64,000 nucleotides of DNA. It comes from Tahibacter soli. Its GTDB lineage: Bacteria > Pseudomonadota > Gammaproteobacteria > Xanthomonadales > Rhodanobacteraceae. The notes below the pieces were generated by a model. The model was not told where the DNA came from, ran no database searches, and worked only from the letters and a program-made list of their open reading frames with translations. Numbering within the stretch: the first letter of the stretch is position 1; each line of letters begins with the position of its first letter. The stretch is taken from positions 1,054,001 through 1,118,000 of the forward strand of contig NZ_JAOVZO020000018.1 in assembly GCF_025717065.2 (NCBI RefSeq), written 5' to 3'. Positions 1 to 8,748 of this stretch are shown here, in pieces. The position numbers and the translations under genes were made by a program.

Positions 1-577
1 CGTCGACGGCGCGCCGGTAGGCCTCGGCTTTGTCGAATACCTGTCCCCGGCCCTCGATCGCCTCGCGCAGCCGCTCGCGCGTCAGCACGCTGCGCTGCGA
101 CGTCAGCAGCCAGAAGTCTTCGCCGATGCGCGCCGCCGGTTCGCCGTCGAGGATAAAAAACCAGCTGTCCACATGGGGACGCGCCGCCGCCGCGGACAGG
201 CCGGCTCCGAGCGTCATGAAATGCGTGGTGCCGTCTTCGTCGCGCCGCCCGAACTCGATCCACGCGTAGCCGATGCGGCGATCGTAGGTGCCGAGCAGGA
301 GATTCCACGCCATGCGCTTGCCGGCGTCGCCGTCGGGTTCGATGCGCGAGGGACGCAGATTGGCGTCGAGCAGGAACGGCAACGTCAGCGACAGGACCTT
401 GGACTTGCCGGTGCCGTTGTTGCCGCGCAGCAGCAGGCGTCCCTCGTGAAACCAGAATTCCTCGCTGTCGTAGCGAAACAGCTCCACCAGACCGATCCGC
501 AGCGGCTGCCAGCGCGCGGTCGACGGTTGCGGCAGTCGGGGAGGGCGCAGCGCGCCGCTCGCAGGTGTCTGCATCAT
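1..577 (-). CDS. jetC: JetC-like SMC/SbcC-type ATPase (TIGR02680), 5' part only
   Basis: This is the N-terminal ~192 residues of a large SMC-like ATPase; the rest lies beyond the left edge. A Walker A motif (RGNNGTGKSK) follows a short N-terminal strand region, as in SbcC/MukB-type ATPases of the TIGR02680 family. The ATG at 577 overlaps the stop of the preceding DUF2398 gene as ATGA, so translation is probably coupled. In type III Wadjet (JetABCD) systems this protein is the motor that extrudes plasmid DNA so that JetD can cut it. Family assignment rests on the Walker motif plus the diagnostic DUF2397-DUF2398 neighbours. The coiled coil, hinge and Walker B cannot be seen here. Confidence 0.85.
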   Translation of the reverse strand, partial: MMQTPASGALRPPRLPQPSTARWQPLRIGLVELFRYDSEEFWFHEGRLLLRGNNGTGKSKVLSLTLPFLLDANLRPSRIEPDGDAGKRMAWNLLLGTYDRRIGYAWIEFGRRDEDGTTHFMTLGAGLSAAAARPHVDSWFFILDGEPAARIGEDFWLLTSQRSVLTRERLREAIEGRGQVFDKAEAYRRAVD

Positions 578-1818
578 GCGTCCGCCTCGATGCCCGGCGC
601 CAGCTGCCGCGCGACGATTTCCGTCCCCAGCGCAAAGCGCGCCAGCGCGGGCCGCGCGCGTATCGTCGATCCGTCGCGCCGGACCAGGTTCAGTTTTTCC
701 AGACGATCGATCGCGATGCCCGCCAGTTCGTGTTCGGCGCCGGGTTCGCGCGCGGACTTGCGCCAATAGCGGCCGTAGCGTTCCTTCGCGTCGCCCAGGA
801 CCGCCGCGATCGTCGACGCGCCGATCGCGAACGGCCCCGGCTCGCGGCGCAGATGGTCGGCGAGATATTCGGCGACCAGCAGCGTCGCGTGCGCCTCCGT
901 GCCTTCGGCCGGCATCGCGACGTCGGTCAGCGCGCCGGTTTCGTCGACGAGCGCCAGTCCTTCGGCACGCTGTTCGGCGACGAGTCCGGCGGCGTCGCAC
1001 AATCGCGTCGCCATCACGCCGCGCTGGTTCGCGAAATAGGCGCGGGCTTCGTCGTCGAGCGAATCGAAGTAGACGACGGGATCGTCGAGCAGGCGACGCG
1101 CGAGCCGGTGCCGCATCGCGGTACGACGGCCGTCTTCGCTGTCGGCCACGTATTCCGACACGAGCGCATGCAGCCGCTCGTCGAGCGTGTGCGGCATCTG
1201 GCTCTCCGGCCAGCTGGACGGCCCTCTGACCGCGGCGAGCATGCCGGCCAACGCATGGCGGTGCACGTCGTACAGCGCATCCGCCTGTGCGCCCGCGCCG
1301 TGAATGAAGCTTTCCTCGTCGCCGACGACCCGGCGCAGGACGCCGAGATCTAGTAGCGTTTTGCAGATGTGGACAAGGTCGCGGCGTTCGGACGGCGAGC
1401 GCAGATGGAACGCGAACCCGCGCTCGGCGAGCGCGGGTTCCGCCGCCAGCGACAGCAGGCGATCGCCGAGCGTCTGCAGCGTTATCTGCGGTTCGGCACG
1501 ATCGAGCGCGGCGCAGGCGAGGCAGAGCAGGACATAGCGGTTGCGTTCATAGTCGGGCAGACCGCGGGTCGCGTCGTCAAGGTCGGCCGGACGCTTGTAC
1601 AGGCGCGCGCCTTGCCGATCGACATGCAGCGCCCAGCCGGTTTCACGCGCGAACCAGTCGCGCAGACGGTCAGCCTGGCGGCGCACGGAAGCGAAGTCTT
1701 CGTGCTGCGGGCCGAGCAGCGGCTGCATCAGCAGCGCTCGAACGGCGCGACGGAATTCGTCGCGCGCGAAAGCGCTCTGCGCCTCGGCCACCGCGTGACG
1801 GCGCGCGCGGACGTTCAC
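574..1818 (-). CDS. jetB: JetB-like protein (TIGR02678, DUF2398)
   Basis: A 414-residue soluble protein recognised as TIGR02678/DUF2398, the MukE-like kite subunit of type III Wadjet. The central RLYKRPA segment and the middle and C-terminal regions resemble winged-helix repeats of the family. The GTG start at 1818 overlaps the jetA stop as GTGA and has a GGAGG ribosome site about 6 bases upstream; the stop overlaps jetC. Within the family it bridges the kleisin JetA to the SMC heads of JetC. No membrane segment or signal peptide is seen. The order A-B-C with 4-base overlaps matches the known operon. Confidence 0.87.
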   Translation of the reverse strand: MNVRARRHAVAEAQSAFARDEFRRAVRALLMQPLLGPQHEDFASVRRQADRLRDWFARETGWALHVDRQGARLYKRPADLDDATRGLPDYERNRYVLLCLACAALDRAEPQITLQTLGDRLLSLAAEPALAERGFAFHLRSPSERRDLVHICKTLLDLGVLRRVVGDEESFIHGAGAQADALYDVHRHALAGMLAAVRGPSSWPESQMPHTLDERLHALVSEYVADSEDGRRTAMRHRLARRLLDDPVVYFDSLDDEARAYFANQRGVMATRLCDAAGLVAEQRAEGLALVDETGALTDVAMPAEGTEAHATLLVAEYLADHLRREPGPFAIGASTIAAVLGDAKERYGRYWRKSAREPGAEHELAGIAIDRLEKLNLVRRDGSTIRARPALARFALGTEIVARQLAPGIEADA

Positions 1819-3353
1819 GCCGCCTCCGTCGCTGCCTGCGAGACCGGCGTGATCGTGACGAGATGGTCGCGGCCGGACAACGTGCCGAGCGGCGTTTCGA
1901 TGCTGGCCCTGCTGTCGGGGCCGAGCGGTTCCAGGCGCACGACCAGCAGTCCGTCGCCGGTGCGGCGCTCGATCGTCGCATCCGGCGAAGCCTGCTCCGA
2001 CAGCGCTTCGCCGAGCAGTTGCAGGAACAGCCGGAACGCGTCGGCGTCGAGATCGCGCAGTTGCGAGAGCCGCAGCGACCGCCCGGTGGCAAGCTTTCGG
2101 CGCGCCGCTTCGACCTGCTGGTTCTCCTGCTCGAGCTGCGATGCCGCCAGGGCGCGCGCGTCGCTGCGGTCTTTCACGCGCGCAAGCGGCCCTCGCGGGG
2201 TCGCTTCGCCGTATTCGCGCAGGCGCGGATGAACGCGCAGCGGCGGCGCGTCGGCCCAGGCGGTGTGCGCCGGCAGATCCTGCTCGGCGGTTTGGTCGAG
2301 CGAATAGTGACGGGCCGGGTTGAGCGCGAATGCGGCGCGCGCGAGGCGGTGGGCGTGCCGTGCATCGTCGCAGTCGGCGAACCAGACCGCGAGCGTGCGA
2401 AAATCGGCCGAGCGGTCGCTGCGGCCTGCGCGTCGTTCGTTCAACGCGGCGATCGCGCTCAACAGCTGCGGAATCGCCGCGCGGACGCGAGCGCGCAGCA
2501 GTTCGGCCTGCGGCGGCTCTTGCGTGTGCGACACGAACCAGCCCGACAGGCCGGACCAGCGCTCGCGCCAGGCTTCCAGGCGCTGCGTGCGCTCGTACGC
2601 CTGATCGAGCAGGTCGCCGGGGGCTGCGTCGCGCGCCTCGCGTGCGGCGATCAGCGAGAGGTGCGCGTCGATGCGCGGCGTCAGCTCGCGGATCGACGTC
2701 GCGATGGTCTCCGAGCGGCGCACGAGATCGCTCATGAAACGCTCGAGATAGTCGATCAGGCGGCGTTTGTAGCCGATCACGTCGGCGATGTCGGCTTGCT
2801 GCAGCTGGAGGCTGCGCGCGACGCCCGCCATGAAGGCCTGGGCGTTGTCGGCCAGGCTTTCGAAGACGCGGACGAGGTCGCGCATGACCCCATGGACCTT
2901 GGCGACGTCGGGTTCGTCCGGCGTGCCGACGACGACGAGCAGACGCAGCGCCGCCAGTCGCGAGGCGATGTCTTCGAGCGCGACGGTCTGCAGTTCGGCG
3001 CGCCGGCGCATCGCCTGTTCGAATGTCGCCAGCGCCGTTTCCACTGCTTCGCCGCCGTGCGAAAGACGGTACAGGAAGCGCGCGCGATAGAAATCGGCGA
3101 GGCTCAGCACGCGCGCCGTGTCCGGTTGCGATTCGAGGTTGCCCCATGCCGTCAGTTGCGCCAGCGCGGCCGTCAGGTCTTCGATGCGTGGCGCCGGTCC
3201 CGTCCAGCGCGCTTCGGCGAGCACTTCGTCCGGCCGCAGCTGCAGGCGGTACTGGCGTTTCGCGGCGGCGAACGCGTCCATGATGCAGCGATAGAAATCG
3301 GATTTTTCTGCGCTGACGTGCCGGAACAAGTCGGCGGAAACTTCGGTCGGCAT
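1815..3353 (-). CDS. jetA: JetA-like protein (TIGR02677, DUF2397)
   Basis: A 512-residue, mostly helical protein of the TIGR02677/DUF2397 family, the MukF/kleisin-like subunit of type III Wadjet. The chosen ATG at 3353 begins MPTEVSADLFRHVS; the frame is open for 32 more codons upstream, but those are poorly coding-like. The C-terminal third (GRSLRLSQLRDLD onward) is the region that usually ends the family. It is the first gene of the operon, divergent from tadA with a 178-base intergenic region that must hold its promoter. Wadjet systems restrict circular plasmid DNA. The fourth gene, jetD (toprim nuclease), would be expected beyond the left edge. Confidence 0.88.
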   Translation of the reverse strand: MPTEVSADLFRHVSAEKSDFYRCIMDAFAAAKRQYRLQLRPDEVLAEARWTGPAPRIEDLTAALAQLTAWGNLESQPDTARVLSLADFYRARFLYRLSHGGEAVETALATFEQAMRRRAELQTVALEDIASRLAALRLLVVVGTPDEPDVAKVHGVMRDLVRVFESLADNAQAFMAGVARSLQLQQADIADVIGYKRRLIDYLERFMSDLVRRSETIATSIRELTPRIDAHLSLIAAREARDAAPGDLLDQAYERTQRLEAWRERWSGLSGWFVSHTQEPPQAELLRARVRAAIPQLLSAIAALNERRAGRSDRSADFRTLAVWFADCDDARHAHRLARAAFALNPARHYSLDQTAEQDLPAHTAWADAPPLRVHPRLREYGEATPRGPLARVKDRSDARALAASQLEQENQQVEAARRKLATGRSLRLSQLRDLDADAFRLFLQLLGEALSEQASPDATIERRTGDGLLVVRLEPLGPDSRASIETPLGTLSGRDHLVTITPVSQAATEAA

Positions 3354-3489
3354 CGCCACATCCGGTTTGTAGTTCCTGGGCGCGATGATAGATCGCGGGC
3401 CTTGCGGGCAACACCCGCGCCACCGATCCGGCCGTGCGACGCCATACAATGATCGATCGCGCTTGCCGGCGACCGGCCGTTGTACATGA

Positions 3490-3999
<510 letters not shown>

Positions 4000-4068
4000 T
4001 CGAACGGTCGATACGCGGGGGCGACGCGGCGCAACGGCAGCGTTGTTCACATATTCCAGAACATTGTA

Positions 4069-4097
4069 TTGACAACGTTGTCACGCGAGCGTATCAC
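4069..4097 (+). promoter_or_regulatory. Sigma-70 promoter overlapping a perfect 14-bp palindromic operator
   Basis: TTGACA (4069-4074), a 17-base spacer and TATCAC (4092-4097) make a near-consensus promoter. The perfect palindrome TGACAACGTTGTCA at 4070-4083 covers its -35 box. The palindrome has the form of LacI-family operators, and a half-site GTTGTCA recurs near 4303. No LacI-family gene or sugar gene is nearby, so the regulator must act from elsewhere. The next gene in this direction starts at 4401. Confidence 0.55.
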
Positions 4098-4103
4098 TGC
4101 GCC

Positions 4104-4266
4104 ACCTCTCGGGGAGGCAAGCCGCAGCGCGCAGGACGGCCGCCGTGACGGCCATGCGCTGCGGTGCATTACACGACGTATGGGTTTGGCCGCGGTCGCG
4201 TCGATCTCCCTGGCTCGCCGCGACCGCGGCCATCGCGGCGCTCCGGCTCGCCGGAGCGCCGTTTCG
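4104..4266 (+). ncRNA. Possible small RNA in the 4000-4400 gap
   Basis: The 400 bases between tadA and the methyltransferase hold no convincing gene. They do hold the operator-controlled promoter at 4069-4097, and about 140 bases downstream a strong hairpin (4237-4260) followed by GTTTC. Together these would define a transcript of about 160 nt. This is inference only: the region could instead be the leader of the 4401 gene or the scar of a deleted sugar-uptake gene. Confidence 0.2.
4237..4260 (+). terminator. Terminator-like hairpin
   Basis: A 10-bp stem (GGCGCTCCGG / CCGGAGCGCC) with a CTCG loop, followed by GTTTC. There is no long T run, as is usual in very GC-rich genomes, so it may be a weak or factor-assisted terminator. 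Confidence 0.35.
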
Positions 4267-4400
4267 CGTCGTGTCGAATGTTTTGCGGCACTGGCTGACT
4301 ACGTTGTCATCGCTGCGGTCGCGACCGATAGCGGTATCGACGCGACTCGCGAACGAACCCGTCCGGGCCGTAGACTCGCCGCTTCCCCGAGAGCGCGACC

Positions 4401-5030
4401 GTGACGGCGAAAGAACACTGGGAAGGCGTCTACGCGGCGAAAGCGAGCGATGCGGTCAGCTGGTATCGGCCGCACCTGGACCTGTCGCTGCGCTGGCTCG
4501 ACGCGATCGGCGTCGACGCCGCGACGCGCGTGATCGACGTCGGCGGCGGCGCCTCGACGCTGGTCGACGACCTCGTCGCGCGCGGGCTGGCGCCGACCGT
4601 GCTCGACCTGTCGGCCGCCGCGCTCGACATCGCCCGCGCGCGGCTCGGCGAACGCGCCGCGCGCGTGGAATGGGTGGCCGGGGACGTCACGGGCGTTGCG
4701 CTGCGCAGACACGGCTACGACGTCTGGCACGACCGCGCGGTACTGCACTTTCTGACCGATCCCGCCGGCGCGCGCGCGTACGCGCGGCAGCTCGCGCACG
4801 CGTTGCGGCCCGGCGGGCACGCGCTGATCGGCGGCTTCGCGGCCGACGGACCCGAGCGATGCAGCGGCCTCGTCGTCGCGCGGCGCGACCCGGAGGACAT
4901 CGCCGCGCTCGCCGGCCCCGCATTCGCGCTGCGCGATGCGTGGTTCGAAACGCATGTCACGCCGTGGGGCAGCGAGCAGCGCTTCGTGTGGGCGTGGCTG
5001 CGGCGCGATCAGACCGCCGTGGCCGGATAG
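4401..5030 (+). CDS. Class I SAM-dependent methyltransferase
   Basis: A 209-residue Rossmann-fold methyltransferase. The glycine-rich SAM loop VIDVGGGAS (motif I, about residue 38) is followed by an acidic motif II end (VLDLS), the motif III-like WVAGDVT and a post-motif LRPGGHALIGGF strand. It belongs to the small free-standing methyltransferases often labelled 12 or 25 superfamily; substrate unknown. The GTG start at 4401 is chosen because the family begins with the KEHWEGVYAAK segment. The 3' end overlaps the end of copZ on the other strand by 22 bases. Confidence 0.8.
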   Translation: MTAKEHWEGVYAAKASDAVSWYRPHLDLSLRWLDAIGVDAATRVIDVGGGASTLVDDLVARGLAPTVLDLSAAALDIARARLGERAARVEWVAGDVTGVALRRHGYDVWHDRAVLHFLTDPAGARAYARQLAHALRPGGHALIGGFAADGPERCSGLVVARRDPEDIAALAGPAFALRDAWFETHVTPWGSEQRFVWAWLRRDQTAVAG

Positions 5031-5203
5031 CCCGCCGCCGCAATGGCCGCGGCGACGGCGGTCGCGTCCGCCGTGCTGCCGACCTCGACCGTGCCGCGCG
5101 CCAGATCGACCGCAACCGCCGCATTCGCGTCGAGCGCCTGCACCGCGCGCGTCACGCGCCTGGCGCAGCCGCCGCAAGTCATGCCTTCCACCCGGAAAAT
5201 CAT
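5009..5203 (-). CDS. copZ: CopZ-like copper chaperone (HMA domain)
   Basis: A 64-residue single heavy-metal-associated domain. The metal site GMTCGGC lies near the N terminus and the closing loop is AAAGYPA, as in CopZ/Atx1 chaperones that deliver Cu(I) to P-type ATPases. The start at 5203 has a GGGAGA ribosome site; the longer upstream open frame would cross its own promoter. It is divergent from copA, and the shared 150-base region carries two CueR-type dyads, one aimed at each gene. Confidence 0.87.
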   Translation of the reverse strand: MIFRVEGMTCGGCARRVTRAVQALDANAAVAVDLARGTVEVGSTADATAVAAAIAAAGYPATAV

Positions 5204-5241
5204 CGCCGTCTCCCTGCAGCCGGCCCTGCGCCGGCGGCGGC

Positions 5242-5272
5242 AGGTTGCACCTTGCCATGATGGCAAGGTCAA
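5242..5272 (-). promoter_or_regulatory. CueR-type operator/promoter of copZ
   Basis: Reading leftward: TTGACC (5272-5267), a 19-base spacer, then CAACCT (5247-5242). Inside it, 5249-5269 is a perfect interrupted palindrome ACCTTGCCAT-N-ATGGCAAGGT. A 19-base spacer filled by a dyad is the hallmark of MerR-family activated promoters. Confidence 0.7.
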
Positions 5273-5298
5273 GCGACGGCGTCGCGGATGACGGTTGC

Positions 5299-5329
5299 TT
5301 GACCTTCCCATGATGGAAGGGTTGATGAT
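5299..5329 (+). promoter_or_regulatory. CueR-type operator/promoter of copA
   Basis: TTGACC (5299-5304), a 19-base spacer containing the dyad CCTTCC-N6-GGAAGG (5303-5320), and GATGAT (5324-5329). This matches the CueR consensus of copper-efflux promoters. It places the transcript start near 5336, which excludes the upstream TTG at 5295 as the copA start. Confidence 0.75.
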
Positions 5330-5357
5330 GCACCGGTCGAACCGATCGGAGAGCACC

Positions 5358-7556
5358 GTGACCACCCTCGATAACCTTGCCGCGCAGACGCGCGAATTCC
5401 GATTCGCGATCGGTGGAATGACATGCGCATCGTGCGTGCGCCATGTCGAGCAGGCGCTCGAGCGCGTGCCGGGCGTGCTTGACGCGAGCGTGAACCTCGC
5501 GACCGAATCGGCCGCGGTCCATACCGACGGCCGCGCCGATGCCGCGGCGCTGATCGCCGCCGTCGCCGACGCCGGCTACGACGCACGCGTCGCGCAGGAA
5601 AGCAGCGCCGATGTCGCCGCCGTGGCCGACGACGCGCGCGAGACGCGCCACGTCGTCGTCGCCGCGCTGCTGGCGCTGCCGCTCGTCGCGCCGATGCTGG
5701 CGTCGCTCGTAGGCAGGCACTGGATGCCGCCCGGCTGGCTGCAGCTCGCGCTGGCGACGCCGCTCCAGTTCTGGCTCGGCGCGCGTTTCTATCGCGCCGC
5801 GTGGACCGCGCTGCGCCATCGCACGGCGAACATGGATCTTCTGATCGCGCTGGGCACCTCGGCCGCGTATGGCCTGTCGCTGTACAACCTCGCCGCGGTC
5901 GAACCGCACGCGCAACATCTGTACTTTGAAACTTCCGCCGTGCTGATCGCGCTCGTGCTCGCCGGCAAGTGGCTCGAACGCCGCGCGCGGCGCAAGACCG
6001 GCGCGGCGATCCGCGCGTTGCAGAAGCTCGCGCCGGAGCGTGCGCGCATCGTGCGCGACGGCGTGGAAACGTGGGTCGCGCTCGCCGACGTCGTGCCCGG
6101 CGACGTGGCGATCGTGCTGCCCGGCGAACGCGTGCCGGTCGACGGCGAGATCGTCGACGGCGAGACGCAGATCGACGAATCGCTGATCAGCGGCGAAAGT
6201 CTGCCGCTGGCGAAATCGCCCGGCGACGCGGTGACCGGCGGTTCGATCAACGGCGACGGCCGCATCGCGGTCAAGACGCGCGCGGTCGGCGCCGAGAGCC
6301 GTCTCGCGCGCATCATCCGGCTCGTCGAAAACGCGCAGTCGCGCAAGGCGCCGGTGCAGTACCTCGTCGACCGCATCAGCGCGGTGTTCGTGCCGATCGT
6401 CGTCGCGCTCGCGCTGATCACGCTCGTTGCCTGGGGCGCGGCCGGCGACTGGCGCAGCGGATTGATCAACGCGATCGCCGTGCTCGTGATCGCGTGTCCG
6501 TGCGCGCTGGGCCTCGCCACGCCGACCGCGCTGATCGCCGGCATGGGCGCCGCCGCGCGTTCGGGCATTCTCGTGCGCGACGCCGACGCGCTCGAGCGCG
6601 CCGAGAAGCTGGACGTCGTCGCGTTCGACAAGACCGGCACGCTGACGCAGGGCAGGCCGCACGTGGTCGCCGTGCGTGCGCTCGACGGCGACGAGGCGAC
6701 GCTCGTCGCCCAGGCGGCGAGTCTTTCGGCCGGCAGCACGCATCCGCTCGCGGCGGCGACGCTCGCCGCCGCGGCCGAACGCGGTCTCGCCGTGACGGTG
6801 GCCGACGAGGCGCGCAACGTGCCGGGGCACGGCGTCACCGGCATCGTCGACGGCCGCCGCGTGTGGCTCGGCAGCGCGCGCTGGCTCGCGTCGCTCGGCG
6901 TCGACGCGAACGCGCTCGACGGCACGGCGACCGACGCCGGCGCGACGCTGTCGTGGCTCGCGCGCGAAGACGCCGGACGGCCGCTGCCGGTCGGCGTCAT
7001 CGCGTTCCGCGACACGCCGCGCGAAGGCGCGCGCGAGGCCGTCGCCACGCTGCGCGCCGCCGGCATCGATACGGTGATGATCTCGGGCGACCGCAGCGAA
7101 GCGGCGCACGCGATCGCCGCGTCGCTCGGCATCGCGCGCGTGCTCGCCGAGGTGACGCCGGAACACAAGGCCGAGGAAGTCGAGCGTCTGCGCGCCGGCG
7201 GTCGCACGGTCGGCATGGTGGGCGACGGCGTGAACGACGCGCCGGCGCTCGCCGTGGCCGACGTCGGCTTCGCGATGGCGGGCGGCACCGACGTGGCGAT
7301 GGAAGCGGCCGGCGTGACGCTGATGCGCAACGATCCGCGGCTCGTGTCGGCCGCGATCGACGTGGCGCGCCGCACGACGCGCAAGATCCGGCAGAATCTG
7401 TTCTGGGCGTTCGTCTACAACGCCGTGGGGTTGCCGCTCGCGGCGCTCGGCTGGCTCAATCCGGTCGTCGCGGGCCTCGCGATGGCGCTGTCGAGCCTGA
7501 GCGTGATCGGCAACGCGGGACTGCTCGCACGCTGGAGGGCCGACGATGCCGCGTGA
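5358..7556 (+). CDS. copA: Copper-translocating P1B-type ATPase CopA
   Basis: A 732-residue inner-membrane Cu(I) exporter. One N-terminal HMA domain (GMTCASC, Cys23/Cys26) is followed by paired membrane helices, the actuator loop with SGES, the transmembrane copper site CPC (Cys380-Pro-Cys382), the phosphorylation motif DKTGT at Asp424 and the hinge GDGVNDAPAL. The GTG at 5358 is chosen because it has a GGAG site at the right distance and lies downstream of the CueR promoter; upstream ATGs at 5310-5330 fall inside that promoter. cueR overlaps its 3' end by 11 bases. Confidence 0.95.
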   Translation: MTTLDNLAAQTREFRFAIGGMTCASCVRHVEQALERVPGVLDASVNLATESAAVHTDGRADAAALIAAVADAGYDARVAQESSADVAAVADDARETRHVVVAALLALPLVAPMLASLVGRHWMPPGWLQLALATPLQFWLGARFYRAAWTALRHRTANMDLLIALGTSAAYGLSLYNLAAVEPHAQHLYFETSAVLIALVLAGKWLERRARRKTGAAIRALQKLAPERARIVRDGVETWVALADVVPGDVAIVLPGERVPVDGEIVDGETQIDESLISGESLPLAKSPGDAVTGGSINGDGRIAVKTRAVGAESRLARIIRLVENAQSRKAPVQYLVDRISAVFVPIVVALALITLVAWGAAGDWRSGLINAIAVLVIACPCALGLATPTALIAGMGAAARSGILVRDADALERAEKLDVVAFDKTGTLTQGRPHVVAVRALDGDEATLVAQAASLSAGSTHPLAAATLAAAAERGLAVTVADEARNVPGHGVTGIVDGRRVWLGSARWLASLGVDANALDGTATDAGATLSWLAREDAGRPLPVGVIAFRDTPREGAREAVATLRAAGIDTVMISGDRSEAAHAIAASLGIARVLAEVTPEHKAEEVERLRAGGRTVGMVGDGVNDAPALAVADVGFAMAGGTDVAMEAAGVTLMRNDPRLVSAAIDVARRTTRKIRQNLFWAFVYNAVGLPLAALGWLNPVVAGLAMALSSLSVIGNAGLLARWRADDAA

Positions 7557-8016
7557 AGCGTTGCGACCCGAGCTGGCGCAGGCGCGCGCCGGCGGCATGG
7601 CGAACATCGGCGAGGCCGCGCGCGCGAGCGGAGTCAGCGCGAAGATGATCCGGCACTACGAGTCGATCGGCCTGATGCCCGCGGTCGGCCGCACGTTCGC
7701 CGGTTATCGATTGTATTCCGGCAAGGATATTCATCGCCTGAGCTTTATCCGCCGTGCTCGGGCGCTCGGGTTTTCGACGCCCGATATCGCCGCGCTCCTG
7801 GGCTTGTGGGACAACCGGCGGCGCAGCAGCGCACAGGTGAAGAAGCTCGCGCAGAAGCACGTCGACGAACTCGCCGAGCGCATCGCGCAGATGCAGGCGA
7901 TGCAGCGCACGCTCGCGGCGCTTGCGGCGCAGTGCCATGGCGACGAGCGGCCCGATTGTCCCATTCTCGACGATCTCGCGCTTGACGGCCTCCCCCTGGA
8001 CGACGAAGAAAGCTAG
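7546..8016 (+). CDS. cueR: MerR-family copper-responsive regulator CueR
   Basis: A 156-residue MerR-type activator. An N-terminal winged helix-turn-helix (IGEAARASGVSAKMIRHYESIG) is followed by the family's YRLYS wing, a long dimerisation helix and a metal loop with Cys130 and Cys138 (CHGDERPDC), the two-cysteine Cu(I)/Ag(I)/Au(I) signature of CueR. The ATG at 7546 has a GGAGG site 7 bases upstream and overlaps copA; an internal ATG at 7597 is possible. It should act on the two dyads at 5242-5329. Its 3' end overlaps cobS on the opposite strand by 4 bases. Confidence 0.93.
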   Translation: MPREALRPELAQARAGGMANIGEAARASGVSAKMIRHYESIGLMPAVGRTFAGYRLYSGKDIHRLSFIRRARALGFSTPDIAALLGLWDNRRRSSAQVKKLAQKHVDELAERIAQMQAMQRTLAALAAQCHGDERPDCPILDDLALDGLPLDDEES

Positions 8017-8738
8017 AGCGCGAGCGCGACCAGCGCGACGACCTCGACGAGTTCGACCATGGCGCCGGCCGTATCGCCGGTGCAGCCGCCGATGCGGCGC
8101 ACCATCGCGCGGCGCCAGGCGACGAAGACGAGCGCCGCGACCGCGACGGGCGTCGGCGCGGCGAAGATCCAGACCGCTGCGGCGCTCGCGACGGCGACGG
8201 CGAGGCACGCGCCGTGCGGCAAATGCTGTGCGAGCACGCTGCCGAGGCCGCCCGCGCGCACGTAGCGCGTCGTCGCGAACAAGAGCGGCAGCGCCGCGCG
8301 GCCGAGCAGGGGGGCCGCGACGAGCGCGGGCCATGCGTCGCGCGGCAGGCTCGCGAGCGCCGCGAATTTCAGCAGCAGCACGACGACGAGCACGACGACC
8401 GCGATCGGCCCGCTGCGCGGGTCCTTCATGATGGCGAGCGTGCGTTCGGCGCTGGTGCCGCCGCCGACCCACGCGTCGGCCGAGTCGGCGAGGCCGTCCA
8501 GGTGCAGGCCGCCCGTCAGCGCGACCCAGACCGCGAGCACGAGCGCGGCGCGCAAGAGCGGCTGCGCGTCGGCGAGCGTCCACGCGACGAGCGCGAGCAG
8601 CACGCCGATGCCAAGGCCGATCGCCGGATACCATGCCATCGACGCACCGACCTCGGCGTCGCTCGCGGCGTCGCGCAGCCGCACCGGAATGCGCGTCAGA
8701 AACTGCAGCGCGACGAGCGGCGGGCGCCAGGGGTTCAT
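8013..8738 (-). CDS. cobS: Adenosylcobinamide-GDP ribazoletransferase (cobalamin synthase)
   Basis: A 241-residue polytopic inner-membrane enzyme joining adenosylcobinamide-GDP to alpha-ribazole(-phosphate), the last joining step of cobalamin synthesis. The N terminus ALQFLTRIPV and the motif GGLHLDGLADSADAW, with its acidic metal-binding residues, are diagnostic, as is the following STSAERTLAIMKD-type segment. Several hydrophobic helices follow. It is the last gene of the B12 operon, 10 bases after cobC. Confidence 0.95.
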   Translation of the reverse strand: MNPWRPPLVALQFLTRIPVRLRDAASDAEVGASMAWYPAIGLGIGVLLALVAWTLADAQPLLRAALVLAVWVALTGGLHLDGLADSADAWVGGGTSAERTLAIMKDPRSGPIAVVVLVVVLLLKFAALASLPRDAWPALVAAPLLGRAALPLLFATTRYVRAGGLGSVLAQHLPHGACLAVAVASAAAVWIFAAPTPVAVAALVFVAWRRAMVRRIGGCTGDTAGAMVELVEVVALVALAL

Positions 8739-8748
8739 GCCGGCGCGT

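Noticed and set aside
1863-3452. Plus-strand open frame of 529 codons opposite jetA
   Set aside because: Complement of a clear DUF2397 gene; codon use and composition are those of a shadow.
5295-5357. TTG or ATG starts for copA upstream of 5358
   Set aside because: They lie inside or right next to the CueR promoter and would precede the transcript start or lack a ribosome site.
4299-7607. Antisense open frame of 1102 codons over the methyltransferase and copA
   Set aside because: Arg/Asp/Gly-rich composition and no family; it mirrors the strongly GC-biased third codon positions of real copA. A by-product of high GC.
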